Source: Bacteroidaceae bacterium
GTDB lineage: Bacteria; Bacteroidota; Bacteroidia; Bacteroidales; Bacteroidaceae
Direction: 5' to 3'
NCBI GenBank assembly: GCA_017407905.1
Contig: JAFQVS010000078.1
Span: 1-64,000 of the forward strand
Length of the DNA stretch: 64,000 bases
In this document: positions 8,801 to 15,516 of the stretch, in pieces
Position numbering within the stretch: the stretch's first letter is position 1
Layout: the number at the start of each line of letters is the position of its first letter
Notes under the pieces: model-generated
Told to the model about the DNA's origin: nothing
The model's input: the letters and a program-made list of their open reading frames with translations, nothing else
The model's database searches: none
Made by a program: the position numbers and the translations under genes

Positions 8801-10313
8801 AAATTTTATTGGTGCCCCAACAAGCATCGGCAGTCGTGCGTTCAATTTATGCGAAAATTTTTCAAGCATCGAAATTCCCGAGACTGTAACAAGTATTGGC
8901 GATAGAGCGTTCTCATATTGTTATTCCCTTTCGAGCGTCAATATTCCGGCGAGTGTCGAGAGCATCGGTCAGAATGTCTTCTATACTTGCCACGGCATTG
9001 CAAGCATCGTTGTCGATGAGGAGAATACCGCCTACGACAGTAGAAACAATTGCAACGCCATAGTCGAGACTGCCACAAACACCATTATTACAGGTTGTTG
9101 GAGTTCGTCTATTCCCGATGGTATTGTAAACATTGCCGATTATGCGTTCTATAATTGCTACGGTCTTTCAAAAATAAATATTCCCGCGAGTGTGAAGAAC
9201 ATCGGCGAATTAGCATTCTTTATTTGCATTGGTGTTACAACCATTGTTGTCGATGAGGAGAATACCGTGTACGACAGTCGGGGCAATTGTAACGCGCTCA
9301 TCGAGACTGCTACAAACACGCTTAAGTTGGGATGTAAATTCACTGTAATCCCCGAGGGAGTAACGAGCATCGGCGATTATGCGTTCTATGGTTGCAGTAC
9401 TCTTACCGACATAGAAATTCCCGAGGGAGTAACAAGGCTCGGCCATTATGCGTTCTATAATTGCATTGCTCTCACCGACGTAAAAATTCCCGATGGGGTA
9501 ACGAGCATCGGCGATTATACCTTCTCGTCGTGTTCCAGCCTTAGAAGCATTGTCTCGCACATTGCCCCCGAGGATTTATTTATAGTCGATGACAACACTT
9601 TTAGAGGTATCGGTAGTGCTTGTACCCTTTATGTTGATTATGGCGCTAAAGAGACTTACGCAGCAATCGACGGCTGGAAAAATTTTACAAATATTGTCGA
9701 GGCTTACGACCTTACAGTATCGGCTGCCGGATACGCCACATTGTACCTCGGCACGTCAGTGGAGATTCCCACCGGCGTCGAGGCTTACACCGCCGCCCGC
9801 ATCGAGGGCGACCGTCTGAAAATGCAGGCCGTCGAGGGTGTTATTCCGGCAAACAGTGCCGTAGTAATCAAGGCCGAGGAGGGCAATTACTTATTTGCTT
9901 ATAGCGATGAGACGCCCGATGCCATTGAGAGCAATTTGCTCCGTGGAACACTCACCGACACTTATATTAAGCCCTCGGGCGCACAGACTGCATACGTCCT
10001 TTCAACGGTTGACGGCGTCGTTGGAATGTACCGCGCAAAATTGAAGGCCGATGGCACATTCAAGAACAACGCCAACAGGGCTTATATGCTTTTGGGCGAA
10101 ATTAATGTGGGCGAGGGCAGCCTTGACACAAGCAACCCCGGCGGACAGCTCGCGAGTGGCTACCGCTTCGACTTTAGCGGCACAACAGCAATCGAGGGCA
10201 TCAAGACAGAGAGCGCAGCTCCCGCTGTTTACTACGACCTCAGCGGCCGCCGAGTACAGAATCCCACCCGCGGAATTTATATTGTAGGCGGTAAAAAGGT
10301 GTATATTAAGTAA
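5859..10313 (+). CDS. Giant BspA-like leucine-rich repeat secreted protein
   Basis: A 1484-residue protein with a signal peptide (MRKLLALLFALFALTCVQAQ). About 35 copies of a 23-residue BspA-type repeat follow, of the form LTSIEIPxSVxSIGxxAFxxC. Three prologue modules beginning CGDN(L/I)xW, with GxGAMxDY further on, occur near residues 29, 811 and 934. Four inserts with VVDEENxxYDSR interrupt the array. After about residue 1285 there is a non-repeat beta-rich domain, and the last 30 residues have the YDLSGRRVxxPxxGIYI form common at C-termini of secreted Bacteroidales proteins and resembling type IX sorting domains. The family mediates adhesion to host or bacterial surfaces in some species; a role here is inferred. 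The near-identical DNA repeats invite recombination and length variation. It is preceded by a 840-base gap and sits between the conserved genes der and mlaF. Confidence 0.9.
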   Translation: MRKLLALLFALFALTCVQAQEVSESENKCGDNLTWSYDEATRVLTIAGDGAMYDYPSSFDTPWSDVRTKIKVVKFTGSPTRIGKNTFYSCYDLTNIEIPSSVKSIGDGAFKGCNLTSITIPASVDSIGVEAFYSCRYIESVNIAEGVKSIGDGAFKYCSGFTSITIPASVTSFGAGVFENCTLLESVSFAEGATIIGEDAFSGCSALTNVEIPSSVKSIGGSAFNYCKALTNIEIPSSVKSIGNYAFYYCTALTNVEISEGVESIGNNAFFNCTGLTSIKIPASVDSIGEYAFYACSGFTSIEISEGVTSIGHAAFYGCTGLTSITIPASVTNVGRNVFGNCSGLTDIYPSAIIGNDMFNSCTGLKNIKIPASVDSIGNSAFGYCTGLESVEISEGVTSIGSGVFIGCSALASIVVDEENTVYDSRDNCNAIIETATNALVVGCNATTIPASVESIGDNAFSYCKGLTSIEIPEGSTSIGDYAFSNCTGLISIKIPASVESIGNYALYGCSGLTSIEIPSSVKSIGGSAFSRCTGLTSIEFPESLEIIGGSAFLGCTGLTSIKIPASVDSIGQEAFIECTAIESIVVDEENKVYDSRDNCNAIIETATNNLIKGCNATIIPKSIKSIGQSALRDCSGLTSVEIPEGVTSIGDAAFYGCSGLTSIKIPGSVTTIGVSAFIDCSGLTSVEISEGVKNLSTNMFGYCWNLASIELPEGLTTIERYAFRDCSSLTSINIPASVDSIGQSAFYGCSGLKSIASFIPADKLFYLNRSIFNHTNYYNNCTLFVPSGSRETYATAGYWSKFKNIIEFEGQCGDNIFWSFDEADGALTIGGVGAMNDYSPSSRAPWYDSREKIKTVKILSDVTSIGANALSGCTAVTSIVSYIAADELTVPGSTIFEDISKENCSVYVPKGSKSKYASTEQWKDFSNIIEFDGQCGDNLYWALDETTGTLSIYGEGAMYDYDSYDSNAPWFDSRKNIKAINFIGAPTSIGSRAFNLCENFSSIEIPETVTSIGDRAFSYCYSLSSVNIPASVESIGQNVFYTCHGIASIVVDEENTAYDSRNNCNAIVETATNTIITGCWSSSIPDGIVNIADYAFYNCYGLSKINIPASVKNIGELAFFICIGVTTIVVDEENTVYDSRGNCNALIETATNTLKLGCKFTVIPEGVTSIGDYAFYGCSTLTDIEIPEGVTRLGHYAFYNCIALTDVKIPDGVTSIGDYTFSSCSSLRSIVSHIAPEDLFIVDDNTFRGIGSACTLYVDYGAKETYAAIDGWKNFTNIVEAYDLTVSAAGYATLYLGTSVEIPTGVEAYTAARIEGDRLKMQAVEGVIPANSAVVIKAEEGNYLFAYSDETPDAIESNLLRGTLTDTYIKPSGAQTAYVLSTVDGVVGMYRAKLKADGTFKNNANRAYMLLGEINVGEGSLDTSNPGGQLASGYRFDFSGTTAIEGIKTESAAPAVYYDLSGRRVQNPTRGIYIVGGKKVYIK

Positions 10314-10318
10314 AAAAT

Positions 10319-10352
10319 ATCCCGACGGCAGCCTGTGTGGCTGCGTCGGGAT
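10319..10352. terminator. Hairpin behind the BspA-like gene
   Basis: ATCCCGACG (10319-10327) pairs with CGTCGGGAT (10344-10352), with GCAGCC-GGCTGC extending inward. On the plus strand no T run follows; on the minus strand TATTTTTTACTT follows. It could end the BspA-like transcript as a stabilising 3' hairpin, or work as a minus-strand terminator. The GTG at 10335 that opens the next small frame lies in its loop region. Confidence 0.5.
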
Positions 10353-10544
10353 ACTTACATAAGCGAAACGAGGAGAAAGAAGGATTATGAAGCTCCCACG
10401 TTCGGCTGCATTGAGCTGAGTACCGTGGAAATGATAACAACCTCGAGAATCCCCGTCGGCGGCGACACGGGTCGCTACGACGCTCCCTCCCGGGGCTCTT
10501 GGGATATTTGGAAGGAGCCCGATAATAAGAATATGTTCGGTTGA
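10335..10544 (+). CDS. Short peptide gene of unclear start (YEAP-type Bacteroidales small protein)
   Basis: The frame encodes up to 69 residues. The region from KKDYEAPTFGCIELSTVEM to the end (GSWDIWKEPDNKNMFG) resembles small Bacteroidales proteins that begin M-K-K-x-Y-x-x-P followed by a hydrophobic beta segment, then a Gly/Asp-rich stretch and a Trp-containing tail. Such proteins are of unknown function; I recognise the layout, not a named family. No ATG exists in frame: the only standard start is the GTG at 10335, inside a hairpin, while the expected start position (before KKDY) reads AGA, and an ATA lies at 10359. It may be a gene with a rare start codon or a recently broken copy. A strong terminator follows 8 bases after the stop codon. 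Confidence 0.45.
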   Translation: MWLRRDTYISETRRKKDYEAPTFGCIELSTVEMITTSRIPVGGDTGRYDAPSRGSWDIWKEPDNKNMFG

Positions 10545-10551
10545 TGCTCTT

Positions 10552-10595
10552 AAATTATTATGGCGGCCAAAATTTGGCCGCCATAATAATTTTTC
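10552..10595. terminator. Bidirectional terminator between small peptide gene and mlaF
   Basis: Near-perfect palindrome AAATTATTATGGCGGCCAAA / TTTGGCCGCCATAATAATTT (10552-10571 and 10573-10592), followed by TTTCC. It separates the plus-strand small gene from the convergent minus-strand mlaEF operon and can serve both. Confidence 0.88.
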
Positions 10596-10637
10596 CTGAA
10601 AATTTGTCAGATGCAATAAAACTATGCGCCGCGGAGA

Positions 10638-11396
10638 CTATTTTCCACCCCTCTCCTTTACCTTGCGCAGAAGGTCGGACGAGAAGAGAAAGTCGTTCAG
10701 CAGCTTGCTGCTCGAGTCTAAGATATTATCCTTGTTGCCCTCCCATTCGAGCCTGCCGTCGGCCAAAAAAACAATGTGGTCGCCAATGCCCATCACAGAA
10801 TTCATATCGTGGGTGTTGACAATGGTGGTGATATTGTACTCGGTGGTAATGTCGTGGATGAGCTCGTCTATTATGAGTGATGTTTGCGGGTCGAGGCCCG
10901 AATTAGGCTCGTCACAAAAGAGGTATTTTGGTTCGAGGGCGATGGCGCGGGCAATGGCGGCGCGTTTCTGCATACCGCCCGAGAGCTCCTCGGGGCTTTT
11001 GTCCTGCGCATCGAGCATATTCACTCGCTCAAGGCAGAAGCGGGCACGTTGCAGTTTCTCGTCGTAGCTTTTTGCCGAGAACATCTCAAGGGGGAACATT
11101 ACATTTTCGAGCACACTCATCGAGTCGAACAGGGCGGCATTCTGAAACAACATTCCCATCTCGCGGCGTAGCATCAGACGCTCGCGCTTGCCGAATGTGA
11201 GCACGTTGCGCCCGTCGTACAGCACTTTGCCTCGGTCGGGGGTCAGCAACCCTACGATGCACTTTAGAAGCACGGTCTTTCCGGCGCCGCTCTTGCCTAT
11301 GATAAGATTGGTCTTGCCATTCTCGAAGGTGGCGTTTATGTTATTGAGCACATTCTGCCCCGTGAAGCTCTTTTCTATATTTTGTAGCTCTATCAT
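10638..11396 (-). CDS. Mla-type ABC transporter ATP-binding protein
   Basis: A 252-residue ATPase of the MlaF/YrbF kind, which with MlaE moves phospholipids between the membranes. It has a Walker A GKSGAGKT, the signature LSGGMQKRAAIARA and the Walker B region YLFCDEPNSGLD; FCDEPNSGLDP and GMQKR are characteristic of this subfamily. The reading frame is open further upstream, but the ATG at 11396 gives the normal MIELQNIEKSF start and overlaps the end of the permease gene by 4 bases (ATGA), showing translational coupling. No MCE-domain (MlaD) gene lies in the window. Confidence 0.9.
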   Translation of the reverse strand: MIELQNIEKSFTGQNVLNNINATFENGKTNLIIGKSGAGKTVLLKCIVGLLTPDRGKVLYDGRNVLTFGKRERLMLRREMGMLFQNAALFDSMSVLENVMFPLEMFSAKSYDEKLQRARFCLERVNMLDAQDKSPEELSGGMQKRAAIARAIALEPKYLFCDEPNSGLDPQTSLIIDELIHDITTEYNITTIVNTHDMNSVMGIGDHIVFLADGRLEWEGNKDNILDSSSKLLNDFLFSSDLLRKVKERGGK

Positions 11397-12142
11397 TGCA
11401 TAAGAAGCTGGGTTAATACTATGTCGGCAAACAAAATGAGCACGCTGCAACTGACAACCGAGTCGGTGCTTGCCTTGCCCACCTCGATTGAACCGCCCTC
11501 GACGCAGTAGCCGTAGTAAGATGCCACCGATGCTATTATGTAGGCAAAAAAGAGCGATTTTATGATGCTGCACCATATATACCACTGCGAAAATTCGTAC
11601 TGAAGGCCTGTGGTAAGGTCGTCGGGCGTCATAATGCCGGTGAACATTCCAATGGCGTAGGCTCCGGCAATTCCGGCGCCGATGCTGAAGATTACAAGCA
11701 CGGGAATCATTGCAATGAGTGCCGTTATCTTGGGGAATATGAGGAAATTGGCCGAATTTACACCCATAATATCCATTGCGTCAATCTGTTGCGTTACGCG
11801 CATTGTGCCAATCTCAGAGGTGATGTTCGACCCAACCTTGCCCGAGAGGATAAGGCACATTATGGACGATGAAAATTCAAGGATGAGAATCTCGCGTGTG
11901 GCGTATCCCACCACGAATTTTGGCATCCAAGCGCTCTCGATATTCAGCTTCATCTGAATACATATTACTGCGCCGATGAAAAAAGATATTAGCAGCACGA
12001 TGGGGATTGAGTTTACTCCCAGCTGATAAATCTCGCGCAGAAACTGACGGAAAAACATCTTCATACTCTCGGGGCGGGCAAAGACTTTGCGCATAAGTAT
12101 CAGATATTTTCCAAAAGTACTTATGGAATCGACAATAATCAT
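11393..12142 (-). CDS. MlaE-family ABC transporter permease
   Basis: A 249-residue integral membrane permease of the MlaE/YrbE family (DUF140). It has five to six hydrophobic segments and the family stretches LEFSSSIMCLILSGKVGSNI and GTMRVTQQIDAMDIMGVN. Substrate is inferred to be phospholipid from the family. It is the first gene of a two-gene minus-strand operon with the MlaF-like ATPase. A -7 element lies 23-30 bases upstream of its ATG. Confidence 0.92.
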   Translation of the reverse strand: MIIVDSISTFGKYLILMRKVFARPESMKMFFRQFLREIYQLGVNSIPIVLLISFFIGAVICIQMKLNIESAWMPKFVVGYATREILILEFSSSIMCLILSGKVGSNITSEIGTMRVTQQIDAMDIMGVNSANFLIFPKITALIAMIPVLVIFSIGAGIAGAYAIGMFTGIMTPDDLTTGLQYEFSQWYIWCSIIKSLFFAYIIASVASYYGYCVEGGSIEVGKASTDSVVSCSVLILFADIVLTQLLMQ

Positions 12143-12164
12143 CTTTAGTAGAATAATATTTGTG

Positions 12165-12172
12165 CAAAGGTA
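12165..12172 (-). promoter_or_regulatory. -7 element of the mlaE-mlaF operon
   Basis: On the minus strand TACCTTTG (plus-strand CAAAGGTA) matches TAnnTTTG, 23 bases upstream of the mlaE-like ATG. It is divergent from the lptB promoter. Confidence 0.65.
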
Positions 12173-12256
12173 CTCTTTTATTGCCTAAATAAATGTTAAT
12201 ATTTGCGATTGTTTTATTTTTTGAATTACAAAATGTGCCTCGGCGGGCCGAAATTG

Positions 12257-12287
12257 TTGCTAATAAAGCAAAATTGCATTATCTTCG
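12257..12287 (+). promoter_or_regulatory. Promoter of lptB
   Basis: TTG at 12257-12259 and TATCTTCG at 12280-12287 with a 20-base spacer fit the Bacteroidota -33/-7 layout (last part TTCG in place of TTTG). The lptB ATG follows 23 bases after the -7 element. Confidence 0.6.
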
Positions 12288-12310
12288 CCCTGAATAATTC
12301 TTTTGCGAAG

Positions 12311-13105
12311 ATGGAGAATAATAACGAAAATACTGTGCTGCCTCAGGGAGAGGGTATGGTGCTGCGCACCGAAGGGCTTGTGAAACGCTACGGCAAGCGA
12401 ACGGTTGTAAATAATGTCTCGTTCAATGTGCGTCAGGGCGAGATTGTGGGGCTTTTGGGCCCTAACGGCGCGGGAAAGACTACCTCTTTTTATATGACCA
12501 CGGGGCTTGTGGTGCCCAATGGCGGCCGCATCTTTATGAACGACCTTGAGATTACCGATTATCCCGTCTATAAGCGCGCGCGCATAGGCATTGGTTATTT
12601 GGCACAGGAGGCCAGCGTCTTTCGCAATATGAGCGTCGAGGATAATATCGCGTCGGTGCTTGAGCTTACGGGAAAGCCCAAAGAGTATCAGAAAGAGAAA
12701 CTCGAAAGCCTTATCGACGAGTTTCGTCTGCACAAGGTGCGCAAGAATCTTGGCAGCCGCCTCTCGGGTGGCGAGCGCCGACGCACCGAGATTGCCCGTT
12801 GCCTTGCCATCGACCCGAAATTTATTATGCTCGACGAGCCTTTCGCCGGCGTTGACCCCATTGCCGTGGAGGATATTCAGTATATTGTGTGGAAATTAAA
12901 GGATAAAAATATCGGTATTCTTATTACCGACCACAATGTGCAGGAGACGCTCAATATCACCGACCGCGCCTATCTGCTTTTCGAGGGACGCATACTCTTC
13001 GAGGGTACCCCCGAGGTTCTTGCCGAAAATTCCATTGTGCGCGAGAAATATCTGGGACGCGACTTTGTGCTGCGCAAAAAAGAATTCCAAATTGACGAGG
13101 AGTAA
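12311..13105 (+). CDS. lptB: Lipopolysaccharide export ATPase LptB
   Basis: A 264-residue ABC ATPase that powers LPS extraction from the inner membrane with LptFG. It shows Walker A GPNGAGKT, the signature LSGGERRR, Walker B FIMLDEPFAGVDP and the family pieces IGYLAQEASVFRNM and ITDHNVQETL, which distinguish LptB from other ABC ATPases. The frame is open to 12203, but that extension contains the promoter, so the ATG at 12311 is taken. About 15 N-terminal residues precede the conserved start. It is monocistronic here, closed by a terminator. Confidence 0.95.
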   Translation: MENNNENTVLPQGEGMVLRTEGLVKRYGKRTVVNNVSFNVRQGEIVGLLGPNGAGKTTSFYMTTGLVVPNGGRIFMNDLEITDYPVYKRARIGIGYLAQEASVFRNMSVEDNIASVLELTGKPKEYQKEKLESLIDEFRLHKVRKNLGSRLSGGERRRTEIARCLAIDPKFIMLDEPFAGVDPIAVEDIQYIVWKLKDKNIGILITDHNVQETLNITDRAYLLFEGRILFEGTPEVLAENSIVREKYLGRDFVLRKKEFQIDEE

Positions 13106-13128
13106 CCAATAGTCTCTTACAATATTAC

Positions 13129-13170
13129 GCCCCAATTGTTAACAAATATTAACAATTGGGGCTTTGCTTT
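13129..13170 (+). terminator. Terminator after lptB
   Basis: GCCCCAATTGTTAA (13129-13142) pairs perfectly with TTAACAATTGGGGC (13149-13162), followed by TTTGCTTTT. Confidence 0.9.
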
Positions 13171-13194
13171 TGTGAAACAATGTTACTACATTTG
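13164..13194 (+). promoter_or_regulatory. Promoter of the BlaI-like/M56 operon
   Basis: TTG at 13164-13166, a 20-base spacer and TACATTTG at 13187-13194 match the Bacteroidota -33/-7 consensus fully. The BlaI-like gene begins 50 bases downstream. The -33 overlaps the end of the lptB terminator. Confidence 0.8.
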
Positions 13195-13200
13195 CGCAGT

Positions 13201-13245
13201 AACTAAAAGATTAGTTGAGTAAGTGAAAATTTAGTTTTATAACTA
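13201..13245 (+). promoter_or_regulatory. Candidate BlaI-type operator (two palindromes)
   Basis: Just after the -7 element lies AACTAA-AAGA-TTAGTT (13201-13216), a perfect inverted repeat. A second palindrome TAGTT-TTAT-AACTA (13232-13245), built from the same half-site in the opposite order, touches the start codon. BlaI/MecI repressors bind short dyads overlapping their own promoters; that these are the sites is inferred from position and symmetry. Confidence 0.5.
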
Positions 13246-13604
13246 TGAAAAAACTCGCAAATAAAGAAGAGGAGGTAATGAAGCTATTTTGGGATAAAGG
13301 GCCGATGTTTGTGCGTGAGATGGTCGAGCTGTATGACGAGCCTAAGCCTCATTTTAATACAATATCAACGATAGTGCGTTCGCTCGAAAGGAAAGGGTTT
13401 GTGGGGCATAAGTCGTATGGCCCTACGTATCTGTACTTTCCCATTGTGAGCCAAGAGGAGTATAGTGCCACTACTATGAAGAACATTGAGAGCCGATATT
13501 TCAAGGATTCTTATGTTAATGTGGTCTCGTTCTTTGTAAAAAAGGAGAAAGTCTCCATTGAAGAATTGAAAGCCTTGATTGAGGAGGCCGAAAAAGAGGA
13601 GTGA
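13245..13604 (+). CDS. BlaI/MecI/CopY-family repressor
   Basis: A 119-residue winged-helix repressor. The N-terminal part (LANKEEEVMKLFWDKGPMFV, then FNTISTIVRSLERKGFVGHK) is the DNA-binding domain, and the C-terminal helices with LKALIEEAEKEE form the dimerisation part. In the classical system the partner M56 protease inactivates the repressor by cleavage after sensing an envelope signal. It lies 10 bases upstream of the M56 gene and probably represses its own operon through the dyads before the start codon. No beta-lactamase gene is linked. Confidence 0.92.
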   Translation: MKKLANKEEEVMKLFWDKGPMFVREMVELYDEPKPHFNTISTIVRSLERKGFVGHKSYGPTYLYFPIVSQEEYSATTMKNIESRYFKDSYVNVVSFFVKKEKVSIEELKALIEEAEKEE

Positions 13605-13614
13605 GAAATAGGTG

Positions 13615-15189
13615 ATGGAAGAAGCATTTGTCTATATTATTAAGTCGTCGCTGGTGCTGGCTCTATTTGTCGCGGCATTTATGCTGCTTGTCAGAGGCGA
13701 GGCTTATCACAGCACAAAGAGAGGTTTGTTGCTGTTCTCTGCTTTATTTTCCGTGCTTCTTCCGTCCCTGTTTTTCGGCGTTACCATTGACGAGCCTGCT
13801 GCCTATCTATCGACACAGATAGATTATTATGTTAAGGACGGGCGTGTTTGGGAGGACGCAAATTATTACGTGCAATATTTTGCCGAGCCTACTCTGTGGC
13901 AAAAAATTGCCGACCTTACGTTGGCCGATTGGATTACGTACATCTATTTTGCGGTTGCCTCGATTATGCTGCTGCGCCTGTTGCTGGTGTATGCCGCGGC
14001 AATAATGACGATGCACGAGCTTAAACAACGGAGCATTGCACGCTATCGTATGCGCGGTGTGAGGCTCTATGTGCACGATGATGAAGAGCGGCTGCCTTTC
14101 AGCTGGTTCGGATGGATTTTTGTCTCTCGGGCCGATATTAAGGACGGCGGGCGCGAGATTCTGTGCCACGAAAAGATGCACATCCGGTGCCGCCACTCGT
14201 TTGACGTGCTTCTTGCCGATATTCTTGTAGCGCTTCAGTGGTTTAATCCGTTGGCGTGGAAGCTGAAAACCCTGCTGCAAGAGCTGCACGAGTATGAGGC
14301 CGACGCAAAGGTGGTGGCCTCGGGCATAAATGTTGGTAAATACAAGCGTGCGATAATAAGAGAGGCTGTCGGCAAGGAGACTTATGCTGTTGTCTGTGGC
14401 TTTAATAATTACATAATTAAAAAACGTATTTTTATGATGACAAAAGAAAACAAAAGTGTTTGGCAGTATGCAAAAGCTTTGTACATTCTGCCTTTGGCGT
14501 TTCTTACCGCTTGTTCGTTCTCGTCTAACGACGGCAGTGGCTCGGCTGCAAACGACTCAATCTATGCGGCAGTGGATACTTATCCTCAATTTATCGGCGG
14601 AGTAGATGCTCTTCAGGATTATTTGATAAAAAATGTCAATTATCCCGAGGATGCAAGGCTCAAAAGACAAGAGGGACGCGTGCTTGTAGATTTTGTGGTC
14701 GAGGTTGACGGCTCTGTTACAGAAGTTACCGTTGCTCAGAGCTCGGGCTTCGAGGCGCTTGATGCCGAGGCCAAGCGTGTAGTCTCTTCGATGTCAAAAT
14801 GGACACCCGGAGTGTATAAAGGAGTGGCTGTACGCACAAAATTCACTCAGCCCGTTGTCTTTAGACTCGATGTTCCGACAGCTGACGCTATCGACGTACA
14901 GCCCGAATTTCCCGGTGGAATGGACGCTTTAGTCTCTTATATGAGCAAGGGTGTCAAATATCCCGAGGATTGCAAAGAGGGTGGCATCGAGGGCCGCGTT
15001 CTTGTAGAATTTATCGTTGCTGCCGATGGAAAAGTGTGCAATGTGCTGGTTGCCGAGAGCTCCAACAACAGCTCGCTTGATGCCGAGGCTGTCCGCGTAG
15101 TAACCTCAATGCCCAATTGGAAGCCCGGAAAGAAGGATGGCAAAGAGGTGGATGTACGCTTCTGTCTGCCCGTGGTATTTAAATTGTAA
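13615..15189 (+). CDS. M56 (BlaR1-type) membrane peptidase with two TonB C-terminal domains
   Basis: A 524-residue protein. Membrane segments occupy about residues 7-25, 34-52 and 103-125. The zinc protease motif CHEKMHIRCRHSFDVL gives HExxH, with a distal Glu in ELHEYEADAKV, so the metal site looks intact. A further hydrophobic segment (YILPLAFLTACSF, about 285) leads to two TonB C-terminal-like domains (about 320-420 and 430-524), both with the pattern YPxxxxxxxxEGRVLVxFxVxxDG. Such fusions are common in Bacteroidota and may connect the sensor to the periplasm or peptidoglycan. GTG at 13612 directly precedes the chosen ATG at 13615. The ligand is unknown. Confidence 0.9.
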   Translation: MEEAFVYIIKSSLVLALFVAAFMLLVRGEAYHSTKRGLLLFSALFSVLLPSLFFGVTIDEPAAYLSTQIDYYVKDGRVWEDANYYVQYFAEPTLWQKIADLTLADWITYIYFAVASIMLLRLLLVYAAAIMTMHELKQRSIARYRMRGVRLYVHDDEERLPFSWFGWIFVSRADIKDGGREILCHEKMHIRCRHSFDVLLADILVALQWFNPLAWKLKTLLQELHEYEADAKVVASGINVGKYKRAIIREAVGKETYAVVCGFNNYIIKKRIFMMTKENKSVWQYAKALYILPLAFLTACSFSSNDGSGSAANDSIYAAVDTYPQFIGGVDALQDYLIKNVNYPEDARLKRQEGRVLVDFVVEVDGSVTEVTVAQSSGFEALDAEAKRVVSSMSKWTPGVYKGVAVRTKFTQPVVFRLDVPTADAIDVQPEFPGGMDALVSYMSKGVKYPEDCKEGGIEGRVLVEFIVAADGKVCNVLVAESSNNSSLDAEAVRVVTSMPNWKPGKKDGKEVDVRFCLPVVFKL

Positions 15190-15218
15190 GAATTTACATA
15201 ACAACAATTCTTTATATC

Positions 15219-15261
15219 GAAGCTCCCCCCCCGAGAATATTCTCGTTGGGGGAGCTTTTTT
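15219..15261 (+). terminator. Terminator after the M56 gene
   Basis: GAAGCTCCCCCCCCGAGAAT pairs with ATTCTCGTTGGGGGAGCTTT (one or two imperfect pairs), followed by a T run. Bases 15262-15378 hold no feature I can support. Confidence 0.88.
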
Positions 15262-15378
15262 GTTTACGGCTATTATCTGCATCGACAGGCTTTTGTGGAA
15301 ATTTAAATAACTAATTAGCTGCGAGCAGCTTTTTTATCTGTTTTTTCTTGTGCGGGGGTGAACAAATTGCCGAAATAC

Positions 15379-15409
15379 TTGATTTTGTACCCAAAATGTT
15401 GTATTTTTG
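15379..15409 (+). promoter_or_regulatory. Promoter of tig-clpP-clpX
   Basis: TTG at 15379-15381, a 20-base spacer and TATTTTTG at 15402-15409 fit the -33/-7 consensus. The transcript would carry a leader of about 100 bases before the trigger factor ATG. Confidence 0.75.
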
Positions 15410-15516
15410 CACGCCCTAAATTAGGCATATAGTAGGCGTGTAGCATAATGTCCGCTCCTTTTGCCTTTTTCGGGGTAGGTATTTATTCATTAAGGAATAA
15501 CTTAAAAAATATTATA

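Noticed and set aside
5898..9560. Long open frames on the minus strand opposite the BspA-like gene
   Set aside because: They are side effects of the repeat structure, composed of the reverse complement of the same 69-base unit.
5859..10313. The regular repeats as a CRISPR-like or minisatellite array
   Set aside because: The repeats are in one open frame, 69 bases long with protein-level conservation, and have no unique spacers.
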